Below, one piece after another: positions 51,088-59,803 of a stretch of 64,000 nucleotides of DNA (positions within the stretch are counted from its first letter, which is position 1; each line of letters begins with the position of its first letter). Source of the DNA: Candidatus Rokuibacteriota bacterium (GTDB lineage Bacteria > Methylomirabilota > Methylomirabilia > Rokubacteriales > CSP1-6); assembly GCA_003220535.1 (NCBI GenBank), contig QHSU01000056.1:175729-239728 (forward strand), read 5' to 3'. The position numbers and the translations under genes were made by a program. A model generated the notes under the pieces. That model saw nothing but the letters and a program-made list of their open reading frames with translations. It was not told the DNA's origin and made no database searches.

Positions 51088-52476
51088 TCAGACGTTCGGG
51101 TGTCGGTGGTGCCAGTCGGTGGCCTGCTCGTAGGTGTGGCCGACGCGCAGCACAGTCGGTTCGTCGAACGGGCGCCCCGTGATCTGGATCGACAGCGGCA
51201 GCCCTGACGCCGTGAACCCGCACGGCACGGCGAGGGCGGGGAGACCCGTCATGTTGAAGGGCCCCGTGTTACCGCGGGGGAATCCGTACTCGGGGTCGTA
51301 GACCGTCGCGAACGTCGGCGCCGGCTTCGGGCTGGTCGGCGTGGCGAGCACGTCCACCGTGCGGAGCACGGCGGCCATGTCCGCTTTGAGCCGCGCCCGA
51401 AGACGCTGGGCCTGCACGTATTCGGACGCGGTGATCAGGGCGCCGGCCAGCATCCGCTCGCGCAAAATCTCGCCGAACCGCTCGGGATGCTCGCGCAGGT
51501 CGTGCTCGTGGTACGCGAACGCCTCGGCCAGGAGGATCGCGGTGTAGGCGCCGGCCGCCTGGATGCTGGGGATCTGGACGTCTTCGACGCTGGCGCCGAA
51601 CTGCCTGAGCGTCGCGAGCGCCTGCTCGAAGCCCTTCTCGACCTCGGGATCGATGCCCTCGAAGAAATATTCGCGCGGCACGCCGACCCGAAGGCCGCGC
51701 ACGCCCCGGCCGAGCGGCGCCACATAGTCAGGGACGGGCTCGCGGCTCGACGCCGGGTCGGCCGGGTCGTGGCCGGCCAGCGCCTGCAACAGGTACGCGC
51801 AGTCCTCGACGGTGCGAGCCATCGGTCCGGTGTGGTCCAGCGTCCACGAGAGCGTGAGAACGCCGGCGCGGCTGCAGCGGCCGTAGGTCGGCTTGAGGCC
51901 GGCGATGCCGCAGAACGACGCGGGGCCGCGGATCGAGCCGCCAGTGTCCGAGCCGAGCGCGCCGAACGCGAGACCGGCTGCGAGCGCGGCGCCCGAGCCG
52001 CTCGAGGATCCGCCCGGCATGTGTGCGAGGTCCCATGGATTCTTGGCCGCGGCGAAGCGGTGGCCCGGGAACTGGATCCCGAAGGCGAACTCGTGGGTGA
52101 TCAGCTTGCCGAGCATCACCGCACCCGCGCGCTGGAGCCGCGTCACGCAGGTGGCGTCCTCGTCCGGGATCCAGTCGGCGAGGAGCGCCGAGCCGCCGGT
52201 GGTGAGAATGCCGCGGGTCGCGTAGATGTCCTTGTAGCCGACGGGAATGCCGAGGAGCGGGCTCGAGATGTCGCCGCGCCCGAGCGCGGCCTCGGCGGCC
52301 TTCGCGTCGGCCAGTGCGCGCTCGGCGGTCACCGTGACGAACGCGTTGAGCCGAGGGTCAAGACGCTCGATGCGCTCGAGGAGCGCCCGCGTCAGCTCGA
52401 CGGGCGAGAGCGCGCGGCGCCGGAGCCGCGCGCCGATATCGCGGATCGTCGCGTACGCGAGCTCGTCACTGGCCAT
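51088..52476 (-). CDS. Amidase (amidase signature family)
   Basis: The product is 462 aa with the Ser-cisSer-Lys triad: Lys in IPVGYKDIYATRG, cis-Ser in MPGGSSSGSGAALAAG and nucleophile Ser in GSDTGGSIRGPA. It resembles AtzE/GatA-type amidases. Its ATG 52476 lies within the last codons of the 64-aa gene upstream (11-nt overlap), which supports a two-subunit enzyme. It hydrolyses an amide or carbamoyl bond in the cytoplasm. An alpha-hydroxy-acid oxidase follows, which hints at catabolism of a hydroxy-amide. Confidence 0.93.
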   Translation of the reverse strand: MASDELAYATIRDIGARLRRRALSPVELTRALLERIERLDPRLNAFVTVTAERALADAKAAEAALGRGDISSPLLGIPVGYKDIYATRGILTTGGSALLADWIPDEDATCVTRLQRAGAVMLGKLITHEFAFGIQFPGHRFAAAKNPWDLAHMPGGSSSGSGAALAAGLAFGALGSDTGGSIRGPASFCGIAGLKPTYGRCSRAGVLTLSWTLDHTGPMARTVEDCAYLLQALAGHDPADPASSREPVPDYVAPLGRGVRGLRVGVPREYFFEGIDPEVEKGFEQALATLRQFGASVEDVQIPSIQAAGAYTAILLAEAFAYHEHDLREHPERFGEILRERMLAGALITASEYVQAQRLRARLKADMAAVLRTVDVLATPTSPKPAPTFATVYDPEYGFPRGNTGPFNMTGLPALAVPCGFTASGLPLSIQITGRPFDEPTVLRVGHTYEQATDWHHRHPNV

Positions 52477-52660
52477 GGTCGCCTCGCGGCCGTCCGGCCT
52501 CGAAGGTGACGGCGGGCTCGAGTGTTCTCACCGTCCGCGAGTCCATCGCGTGGATCGGCCGGAGCGCGTCGGTCAGTAGCCGGCGCACGAGCTCGAGCCG
52601 ATTCTCGGCGATCTCGACGCGGGCGGCCTTCATGCGGTCGCGCAGCTCTTCCAGGGTCAT
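52466..52660 (-). CDS. Small GatC/AtzG-like partner of the amidase
   Basis: The product is 64 aa, ATG 52660, with GGGGAGG 6 nt upstream; an ATG at 52666 is too close to that site. Two helices (TLEELRDRMKAARVEIAEN and LELVRRLLTDALRPIHAMD) are followed by VRTLEPAVTFEAG. The latter resembles the EPAFVF-type tail of small amidase subunits such as AtzG and GatC. It overlaps the amidase start by 11 nt. Assignment is by context and this short pattern. Confidence 0.65.
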   Translation of the reverse strand: MTLEELRDRMKAARVEIAENRLELVRRLLTDALRPIHAMDSRTVRTLEPAVTFEAGRPRGDHGQ

Positions 52661-52718
52661 GGCCATCCTCCCCTGTGGGAGAATACCGCGACCTCGATCC
52701 CAACGGGGAGGCGGATTG

Positions 52719-53756
52719 ATGACGCGCGCGTGCCGGGTTTCGACCTCGATCGTGCTCTTCTCGGCGCTGGTCCTGACGACGCCGGCCGTGACGCGCGCGC
52801 AGGGAAGCCTCAACGTCTACTGCAGCGTCCAGGCCGAATGGTGCCAGGCGATCGCCAACGAGTTCCAGCGCCAGACGGGCGTACGGGTAGGCCTCACGCT
52901 GAAGGGATCGGGGGAGACGCTCGCGCAGGTCACCGCCGAATCGGCCAACCCGAAGGGCGACGTCTGGTTCGGTGGAACGGGCGATCCTCACCTGGCGGCC
53001 GCCGAGCAAAATCTCACGGTGGCTTACAAGTCGCCGAACCTCGACAAGCTGCACGACTGGGCGCTGCAGCAGGCCCGGCAATCGGGGTTCAAGACCGTCG
53101 GCATCTACGCCGGTGCGCTCGGCTTCGGCTACAACCCCGAGCTCCTCCAGAAGAGGAAGCTGGCCCCGCCTGCCTGCTGGAAGGATCTGGTGAAGCCGGA
53201 GTACCGGGACGAGATCCAGGTGGCGAACCCGAACTCATCCGGGACCGCCTACACGGCCATCGCGACGATCGTGCAGCTCTTCGGCGAGGAGGACGCGTTC
53301 CGCTATCTGCGGCAGCTCCACCGCAACGTCAACCAGTACACGCGCTCGGGCGTCGGCCCGATCAAGGCGGTGGCGCGCGGCGAGACGTCGGTCAGCATCA
53401 GCTTCATGCACGACGGCGTGACCGAGGCGGTCGCCGGCTTTCCCGTCAAGATCCAGGCGCCGTGCGAAGGCACGGGCTACGAGGTCGGCTCTCTCAGCAT
53501 CATCAAGGGCGCGCGCAACCTGGAGGGGGCGCGCAAGTTCGTCGACTGGGCGCTCACGCCGCAGGCGCAGAAGCTCGGCGCCGAGGCCAAGCAGTTCCAG
53601 GTTCCCTCGAATCGGGAGGCCCAGCTGCCGCCGCAGGCTCCGAAGTTCGCCGAGATCAAGCTGATCAGCTATGACTTCGCGAAGTACGGCGCGAGCGCCG
53701 AGCGCAAGCGCCTGCTCGATCGGTGGGAGCGAGAGGTCAACAGCCAGCCGAAGTAG
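52719..53756 (+). CDS. ABC transporter periplasmic substrate-binding protein, ferric/AfuA type
   Basis: The product is 345 aa, ATG 52719, with GGGGAGG 8 nt upstream. A signal peptide ends at VTRAQ. The family-1 fold has LNVYCSVQAEWCQAIANEFQ, GVRVGLTLKGSGETLAQV and FVDWALTPQAQKLGAEA. A Cys pair is near the N-terminus. It could bind ferric iron, or 2-aminoethylphosphonate or another anion, because the Tyr ligands for iron were not clear. Permease and ATPase genes follow directly. Confidence 0.88.
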   Translation: MTRACRVSTSIVLFSALVLTTPAVTRAQGSLNVYCSVQAEWCQAIANEFQRQTGVRVGLTLKGSGETLAQVTAESANPKGDVWFGGTGDPHLAAAEQNLTVAYKSPNLDKLHDWALQQARQSGFKTVGIYAGALGFGYNPELLQKRKLAPPACWKDLVKPEYRDEIQVANPNSSGTAYTAIATIVQLFGEEDAFRYLRQLHRNVNQYTRSGVGPIKAVARGETSVSISFMHDGVTEAVAGFPVKIQAPCEGTGYEVGSLSIIKGARNLEGARKFVDWALTPQAQKLGAEAKQFQVPSNREAQLPPQAPKFAEIKLISYDFAKYGASAERKRLLDRWEREVNSQPK

Positions 53757-53767
53757 GCGCCGGCGGC

Positions 53768-55933
53768 ATGCTGAACGATCTTCGCTCCTGGGCGCTCGTC
53801 TGGAGCGTGCTCGGCTGCGCCGGCTTCGCGCTCCTGCCATGGTACGAGATCGCCGACGGTTTCGTGGGCGGGGGCTGGCTCCGCCGGATGCTCGGCGAGC
53901 GCGAGCTGGCGCCTGCACTCTTGATCTCGACGATCTTCGGCCGCGTCTGGCTACTCGGCCCCGGTCTGGTGCTCTTCGCGTCCGTGGTGGGCGCGTTCGG
54001 CGGGGGCGACCGGGCGACCGTCGCTCGCCGTCTCGTGGTGCTCGGCGGGGGCGGCTTCCTTTATATCCTCGTCGGGGGGTTTGCGATCGCGGGCCAGCCC
54101 GGCGTCGGCGCGGGCACCGTGGTCGTCGCAGCGAGCCTTCTGCTCCTCTTCTCGCTGGGGCTCGCCGCGCGGGGCTCGTTCCAGGGTGACGCCTTCGTGG
54201 CCGGCGCGGTCGTGCTGATCGCCGTCCTCGTCGGACTCTTCACGTTCTTCCCGGTCGCGCGCATCTTGCTGAGCGCGGTTCAGGCGAGCGACGGCCTCCC
54301 GTCCGGGCGCGCGCTCGCCGAGCGCCTGTTCGCCGCGAAGATCTGGCGACTCGACTGCCTGACGGGCGGCCGAAGCTGCGGCGTGGGCTGGAACACGCTG
54401 CTGCTGGCCCTGCTGACCGCCGCGACGACGACGACGCTCGGTCTCGCGTTCGCCCTGGTGGTGACGCGAACGGGCTTCAAGGCCAAGCGGCTCCTGCGCG
54501 TGTTGACGGTGCTGCCTATCATCACCCCGCCGTTCGTGATCGGCCTGGGGCTCATCCTGATCTTCGGCCGGTCCGGCTTGATCAACCAGCTCATGGAGTG
54601 GGCGTTCGCCGTGGCGCCCTCACGCTGGATCTACGGCCTGCAGGGCGTGTGGCTCGCCCAGACGTTCGCCTTCACACCGGTCGCGTTCCTCGTGCTCATC
54701 GGGGTCGTCGAGGGCGTGAGCCCGTCGTTGGAAGAAGCATCGCAGACCCTGCGGGCCGGCCGCTGGCAGACATTCAGCCGCATCTCCCTGCCGCTGATGC
54801 TCCCGGGCCTTGCCAACGCGTTCCTGGTCGGCTTCATCGAGAGCATCGCCGACTTCGGCAACCCGATCGTCCTCGGCGGCACCTTCGGGGTCCTCTCCAC
54901 GGAGGTGTTCTTCTCGATCGTCGGCGCGCAGCTCGATCAGGGACGGGCGGCGGCGCTCGGCTTGCTGCTGCTGGCCCTGGCGCTCGGCGCGTTCTTCGTC
55001 CAGCGCCGGGTCGTCGGCCGCGCGGTCTACACGTCGATCTCCGGTAAGGGCGACAGTGGGCGGCCCGCGCCGCTGCCGCCGCTCGTGCGGCGCATCGCGT
55101 TCGGCGTGGCGTTGCCGTGGGCGATGCTCACGCTCTTGATCTACGCGATGGCGCTGGCGGGCGGATTCGTCCAGACCTGGGGGCGCGACTACACGCCCAC
55201 GTTCTCGCACTACGCCAAGGCGTTCTCGGTCGAGTGGGGCGGTACCGGGATCATCTGGTCCGGCGCCGCCTGGCGGTCCTTCTGGACGACGATCGAGCTC
55301 GCCTCGATCGCCGCCCCGATCACGGCCGCGCTCGGACTCCTGACGGCGTACGTCCTGGTGCGGCAGCGCTTCGTGGGCCGGACCGCGTTCGAGTTCGTCA
55401 CGATGGTGAGCTTCGCCATTCCGGGCACCGTCATCGGCGTCAGCTACATCCTGGCCTTCAACGTGCCGCCGATCGAGCTCACCGGCACGGGTCTCATCCT
55501 GGTCGTCTGCTTCGTGTTCCGGAACATGCCCGTGGGCCTGCGCGCGGGTGTGGCCGCGATGAGCCAGATCGACGCGAGCCTCGATGAGGCCTCCCGCACG
55601 CTGGGCGGACGCACCTTCGTGACGCTGCGGCGGGTGATCTTGCCGCTGCTGCGGCCGGCCGCGGTGGCGGCCCTGGTCTACAGCTTCGTGCGCGCGATGA
55701 CGACCGTCAGCGCGGTGATCTTCCTGGTCTCGGCCGACTACGACATGGCGACGACCTTCATCATCCACCGCGTGCTCAACGGCGACTACGGCGTCGCCAT
55801 CGCCTACAGCTCCGTGCTCATCGTGCTGATGCTGGCGGCGATCGGGTTGATCCAGCTGCTCGTCGGCGAGCGGAGGCTCCGGCGGCGCCCGGTGGGGGCG
55901 CTGGCTCCGCTTCCCATAGGGCCTGCCGCATGA
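53768..55933 (+). CDS. Fused double-domain ABC permease (FbpB/AfuB type)
   Basis: The product is 721 aa, ATG 53768, 11 nt after the binding protein gene. Two permease domains are fused, each with an EAA loop: SLEEASQTLRAGRWQTFSRISLP and SLDEASRTLGGRTFVTLRRVILP. At least twelve helices are present, with an extra N-terminal 170 residues of hydrophobic segments. This matches the Fbp/Afu ferric importers. Its end overlaps the ATPase start by 4 nt (ATGA). Confidence 0.92.
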   Translation: MLNDLRSWALVWSVLGCAGFALLPWYEIADGFVGGGWLRRMLGERELAPALLISTIFGRVWLLGPGLVLFASVVGAFGGGDRATVARRLVVLGGGGFLYILVGGFAIAGQPGVGAGTVVVAASLLLLFSLGLAARGSFQGDAFVAGAVVLIAVLVGLFTFFPVARILLSAVQASDGLPSGRALAERLFAAKIWRLDCLTGGRSCGVGWNTLLLALLTAATTTTLGLAFALVVTRTGFKAKRLLRVLTVLPIITPPFVIGLGLILIFGRSGLINQLMEWAFAVAPSRWIYGLQGVWLAQTFAFTPVAFLVLIGVVEGVSPSLEEASQTLRAGRWQTFSRISLPLMLPGLANAFLVGFIESIADFGNPIVLGGTFGVLSTEVFFSIVGAQLDQGRAAALGLLLLALALGAFFVQRRVVGRAVYTSISGKGDSGRPAPLPPLVRRIAFGVALPWAMLTLLIYAMALAGGFVQTWGRDYTPTFSHYAKAFSVEWGGTGIIWSGAAWRSFWTTIELASIAAPITAALGLLTAYVLVRQRFVGRTAFEFVTMVSFAIPGTVIGVSYILAFNVPPIELTGTGLILVVCFVFRNMPVGLRAGVAAMSQIDASLDEASRTLGGRTFVTLRRVILPLLRPAAVAALVYSFVRAMTTVSAVIFLVSADYDMATTFIIHRVLNGDYGVAIAYSSVLIVLMLAAIGLIQLLVGERRLRRRPVGALAPLPIGPAA

Positions 55934-56997
55934 GCGCCCGCCACGCGGCGCGCATCGAGCTCTCGCACGTCACCAAGCTCTACGGAGAGGTGGCCGCGGT
56001 GCGCGACGTCAGCTTCACGGTGGACGCGGGCAGCCTCGTCACGCTGCTCGGACCCTCGGGTTGCGGGAAGACGACGACGCTCCGGCTGATCGCGGGGCTC
56101 GAGACCGCGACCGCCGGACGGATCGTGATCGGCGGCGACGACGTGACCGCACTGGCCGCCACCGACCGCAACGTGAGCATGGTGTTCCAGAGCTACGCGC
56201 TCTTCCCCCACATGTCGGTGCTCGAGAACGTCGCGTACGGCCCGAGCGTCGCCGGACGGTCGCGACGCGAGGCCAGGGCGGCAGCGCGGGAGACACTCGC
56301 CAGCGTGGGGCTCGCCGAGCTCGGCGACCGGCTGCCGAGCGAGCTCTCGGGCGGCCAGCAGCAGCGCGTCGCGATCGCGCGCGCGCTCGTGTTGGAGCCG
56401 CGCGTGCTGCTGTTCGACGAGCCGCTGTCGAATCTGGACGCGCGTCTGCGACGACAGATGCGCGAGGAGATCCGAGAGCTGCAACGACGGCTTCGGATCA
56501 CGGTGGTCTACGTCACGCACGACCAGGAGGAGGCGCTTGGAGTCTCCGACCGGATCATCGTGATGAACCACGCGGTCGTCGCCCAGGAAGGGGCGCCGCG
56601 CGACCTCTACGAAGCACCGGACGACGTCTTCGTCGCCGGCTTCATGGGCGAGGCCAATCGCGTCAAGGGCGTGCTCCATCGCCTCGACGACCGAACCGGC
56701 CGCGTGACCATAGGCGGGCTCACGCGCACGCTGCCGCACCGCGGCCTGGCCGAGGGCGTGGTCGATGTCGCGATCAGGCCCGAGGCGTTCCTCATCTGCC
56801 GCGAGCCGGCCGCGGACGGGGCGCTGCGCGGCACGGTGAGCCAGGCCGCATATCTGGGCTCGCGGATGGAGTATTCGATCGCCTCGGAGATCGGTGAGCT
56901 GTTCGTGACGAGCCCCGCCGTGGATGCGCCGCTCGAGCCCGGCGTGGCCGTCGCCTTGACGCTGGCGACCCGCGGCATCATCCTGATCCGGCCATGA
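55930..56997 (+). CDS. ABC transporter ATPase, FbpC/PotA type
   Basis: The product is 355 aa, with Walker A GPSGCGKTT, Q-loop MVFQSYALFPHMSV, signature LSGGQQQR, Walker B LLFDEPLSNLD and the H-loop YVTHDQEEAL. The C-terminal 120 residues are a TOBE-type regulatory domain. It drives the importer with 52719 and 53768. The deacylase gene follows with a 4-nt overlap. Confidence 0.94.
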   Translation: MSARHAARIELSHVTKLYGEVAAVRDVSFTVDAGSLVTLLGPSGCGKTTTLRLIAGLETATAGRIVIGGDDVTALAATDRNVSMVFQSYALFPHMSVLENVAYGPSVAGRSRREARAAARETLASVGLAELGDRLPSELSGGQQQRVAIARALVLEPRVLLFDEPLSNLDARLRRQMREEIRELQRRLRITVVYVTHDQEEALGVSDRIIVMNHAVVAQEGAPRDLYEAPDDVFVAGFMGEANRVKGVLHRLDDRTGRVTIGGLTRTLPHRGLAEGVVDVAIRPEAFLICREPAADGALRGTVSQAAYLGSRMEYSIASEIGELFVTSPAVDAPLEPGVAVALTLATRGIILIRP

Positions 56998-57482
56998 TCG
57001 AAGAACGTGTCGCCCATGTCCTCGCCGCCCTCGGCGTGCCCTACGAGCTGATGCAGATCGATCCGGCGTTCGCCGACACGGCGGCCTGCTGCGAGAAGTA
57101 CGGGCTGCCGCTCGACAGCGCCGGCAACACGATCGTGGTCGCCTCGAAGAAGGAGCCGCGAAAGTACGGGGCGTGCGTCGTCAAGGCCACGACGCGGCTC
57201 GACGTGAACCACGCCGTTCGTGTGCTGCTCGGGGTTTCCAAGGTGTCGTTCGCCTCGGCGGAGGAGACGAAAGCGCTCACCGGCATGATGATCGGCGGCG
57301 TCACCGTGTTCGCGCTGCCTTCGGATCTGCCGATCTACGTCGACGACAAGCTGATGCAGCGCGACTGGGTGATCCTCGGCAGCGGCAGCCGATCGTCGAA
57401 GATCAAGATCTCGCCCGAGGTCTTCCGGCGTATACCGAACGCGACGATCGTCCCAGGACTCGCCCTCGACGTGGCCCGTTAG
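56994..57482 (+). CDS. YbaK/EbsC-type aminoacyl-tRNA deacylase
   Basis: The product is 162 aa, overlapping the ATPase stop (ATGA), so coupled. The fold opens VAHVLAALGVPYELMQI. It has DSAGNTIVVASK, the Lys in CVVKATTRLD and GMMIGGVTVFALP, with the Gly-rich end VILGSGSRSSKIKISPEV. It edits misacylated tRNA in trans (Cys-tRNA-Pro for YbaK). Being in an iron-type importer operon is odd and may be chance. About 10 residues longer than E. coli YbaK domain members. Confidence 0.85.
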   Translation: MIEERVAHVLAALGVPYELMQIDPAFADTAACCEKYGLPLDSAGNTIVVASKKEPRKYGACVVKATTRLDVNHAVRVLLGVSKVSFASAEETKALTGMMIGGVTVFALPSDLPIYVDDKLMQRDWVILGSGSRSSKIKISPEVFRRIPNATIVPGLALDVAR

Positions 57483-57498
57483 GGGCCACGTCGCAATC

Positions 57499-57519
57499 GA
57501 CGGTTCATAGACGGTTCAT
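57499..57519. repeat. Tandem direct repeat before the thioredoxin-like gene
   Basis: GACGGTTCAT occurs twice with one base between (57499-57508 and 57510-57519), just ahead of the AAGGAGG ribosome site of the next gene. It could be an operator or a polymerase-slippage product. Confidence 0.6.
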
Positions 57520-57532
57520 CAAGGAGGGTGCG

Positions 57533-58249
57533 ATGGAGCGCAGCAAGAGCGTGGTCACACGCGAGCGGTTCGCCTCCGGCATGACGTTCGAGCGGTTCGT
57601 CGCCTATGCCGGATCGCCGGAAAACCTCAAGCGCGAGGGCTCGGGCGGCGCGCCACGCCGTGACTGGAGCGCGCACCTGCGCGCGACCTACGAGGCGACG
57701 CGGTTGGACGAGGCGCAGGTCGCGGCGATCAAGTGGCTGGCGGCTCGGCCGAACGGCCCCGCCAAGGTGCTCGTCATCGCCGAGGAGTGGTCGTCGGACT
57801 GCCGCCGTGACGTGCCGATGCTCGCCCGTCTGGCCGAGGCGGGCGGGATGGACCTCAGGATCTTCCAGCGCGACGGGCAGCGGTTCAGCAGCAGCCATCA
57901 GCCGAGGCTGGCCGAGGCGCCGGACAGCAACGCCGACATCATGGCGGAGTTCCTGAACGCGAAGAACGGCCAGACGTGGCAGTCGATCCCCGTCGCGGTC
58001 TTCTACACGAAGGACCTCGAGTACCTCTACCACTACGTCGAATACCCCGCGATCTACCACAAGGACCGCGTGGTCGCGCAGATCCGCGCCGCGCGGCCGG
58101 GTGAGAGCAAGGAGGACACGCGGACGCGGGGCGACCGAGAGTTCATGGAGCTCCAGCAGTCGCCGTTCTTCCGGGTCTGGGCGCGCGCCGGCGTCGACGA
58201 GATCCTGAGCGCGCTCCACGAGCGGCTGGTGGTGGGCTCGCTCGCCTGA
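57533..58249 (+). CDS. Thioredoxin-like protein with a single active-site cysteine
   Basis: The product is 238 aa, ATG 57533, with AAGGAGG 5 nt upstream. The fold is like the thioredoxin family found alone in soil bacteria: KVLVIAEEWSSDCRRDVPMLARLAE, then VAVFYTKDLEYLYHYVEYP. The usual WCxxC is WSSDC, so only the resolving Cys remains and it cannot act as a normal dithiol oxidoreductase. No signal peptide is present. It converges with the membrane protein at 58253, leaving only 3 nt. Confidence 0.8.
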   Translation: MERSKSVVTRERFASGMTFERFVAYAGSPENLKREGSGGAPRRDWSAHLRATYEATRLDEAQVAAIKWLAARPNGPAKVLVIAEEWSSDCRRDVPMLARLAEAGGMDLRIFQRDGQRFSSSHQPRLAEAPDSNADIMAEFLNAKNGQTWQSIPVAVFYTKDLEYLYHYVEYPAIYHKDRVVAQIRAARPGESKEDTRTRGDREFMELQQSPFFRVWARAGVDEILSALHERLVVGSLA

Positions 58250-58252
58250 GCT

Positions 58253-59482
58253 TCACTCCGTGAGGATCCAGGCGTTGTGGCGAAAGGGGTCGTAGCGGTC
58301 CCCGCGCGCGCAGAAGCCCGTCGTCGCGATCACGCGCTTCATTTCCTCGTCGCTCGTCCGGCGCGCCGTCAGGAACAGGTCGAGGTCCTGGAAGGCGACG
58401 AGCCCGGCGTCTCGCTGGCGACAGAGGTTGCGAGCGCGGTTGAAGTAGACGATCGGGTCGCACGCGATGCGCGTGTCGAGGCGCAGCTTCAGTTCCCGGC
58501 GCGTCGTGGTGCCGTCGGCGTGACGCAGCTCCGCCCACCCGGCGCACGTCGGCCGCGCGTCGAACATGTGGAGCGCGTAGAGGCGGCCCTCTCCCGTCAG
58601 CGTGCGGTCGCCCGGAAAGCCGTACGGGACCAGCTGGAGCATCGAGAACAGCGCGGCGATCGCGTACACGGATCGACGCGCCCGGCCCCTCCAGAGCAAG
58701 ACCAGCAGGCCGTCGGGCGGCTCCCGCGGCGCGACGAGCCGGCTCAGCGGAAAGATCGCCAGGATCGCGAACATGAGCAGCGGATAGAAGAAGCCGACGA
58801 CCTGCCACGACAGCGCGTGAAAGAGGAGGAACTGGGCGAACGCCGCCCAGAAGATCCAGGCGCGCTTCGCCAGGAGCCCCCAGGCCACGCCGAGCTCGAG
58901 GACGATCACGTAGACGCAGGCGGCGACGACGCCCACGCCGGAGAACGGCCACATCGGGCGGTAGAGGCCCGCGCCCGAGATCCACTCCCAGTTGAGCTTG
59001 AGCGAGCCAGCCCAGAAGTAGAAGAGCGTGACCAGGACGCGGAGCCCGTCGCGCTTGCCGGGGACGAACAGGTACGCGAAGGAGGCGAAGAACCCCATGT
59101 AGTGCTGGTTCATGCGCAGGCGATAGTCGAGCAGCATGATCGCGAGCTTGAGGACGTTCACGAGCACGAGGCCCACGTAGGCCCACGGCACGAGCCGCCG
59201 AGACGCGAACAGGAGGCCGGCGCCGATCGCCAGGGCGAAGTAGGCGCGAAGCAGCAGCGTCACGCCGGCCGGGGAAAGCCGGCGCAGCACCTCGCAGTCG
59301 GGCACGAGCGGCCAGCAGATCGGCTCCGCCTGTGCGTGCACGAACGCGGCGATGCGCTGATCGACCCAGAAGAGATAGGTGACGACGTGCAGGAAGGCCA
59401 TCGCCGCGCCGTACCAGCGCAGCGCGTCGTCACGCTCGATCTCGGCGATCTGGGCCCGGAAGTATCCGACAATCGCCGACAT
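58253..59482 (-). CDS. Polytopic membrane protein, HTTM/DoxX-like
   Basis: The product is 409 aa, ATG 59482, with about ten hydrophobic helices and a soluble C-terminal 130 residues. The segment LLDYRLRMNQHYMGFFASFAYLFVPGKRDGL and FYFWAGSLKLNWEWISG resembles the HTTM family (vitamin K-dependent gamma-carboxylase relatives). The catalytic role is unproven. TAGGCT ends 6 nt before the ATG, so a leaderless mRNA is likely. It is a single gene, and its substrate is not known. Confidence 0.72.
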   Translation of the reverse strand: MSAIVGYFRAQIAEIERDDALRWYGAAMAFLHVVTYLFWVDQRIAAFVHAQAEPICWPLVPDCEVLRRLSPAGVTLLLRAYFALAIGAGLLFASRRLVPWAYVGLVLVNVLKLAIMLLDYRLRMNQHYMGFFASFAYLFVPGKRDGLRVLVTLFYFWAGSLKLNWEWISGAGLYRPMWPFSGVGVVAACVYVIVLELGVAWGLLAKRAWIFWAAFAQFLLFHALSWQVVGFFYPLLMFAILAIFPLSRLVAPREPPDGLLVLLWRGRARRSVYAIAALFSMLQLVPYGFPGDRTLTGEGRLYALHMFDARPTCAGWAELRHADGTTTRRELKLRLDTRIACDPIVYFNRARNLCRQRDAGLVAFQDLDLFLTARRTSDEEMKRVIATTGFCARGDRYDPFRHNAWILTE

Positions 59483-59803
59483 GGCGGGAGCCTAGCCTAT
59501 GTCCCCGCGGGCCGACAAACGCGGCTCCGGCCCTTCACCACAACGGGAAGCCGATGCCCGGGCGGGCGGGACCTATCCCGATTGCCCGGTAGGGGAGGCA
59601 CACTGAAAATATTTGCAATGCCGTGGGTAAGGTTTGTGGGAATTGATCACGGTCCTGTATAGGTGAATGGCTTACAGCGGCGCACGGCCGCGGGCCGACG
59701 GGTGTCTGTCTGACCCATCCGATCGGGATTTCGCAGTCTTGAGAAGCGTTGTCGTGCCTTCGGCCCGACATGGTGTAAGAAATGCAGCGCGTTCGACGGG
59801 CAT
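59483..59803. other. Intergenic region, 321 nt
   Basis: This is a divergent spacer between the membrane protein and the LuxR-type regulator, with no gene. An AT-rich patch with the short inverted repeat AAATATTT lies near 59607-59614. A TTGTCG and a TGTAAG on the plus strand near 59748-59778 could serve the regulator, but at 19 nt the spacing is poor. Confidence 0.4.
59489..59494 (-). promoter_or_regulatory. -10 box of a predicted leaderless promoter for the HTTM-like gene
   Basis: TAGGCT ends 6 nt before ATG 59482. TTGTCG lies 18 nt further upstream as -35, and no Shine-Dalgarno sequence is present. Confidence 0.5.
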
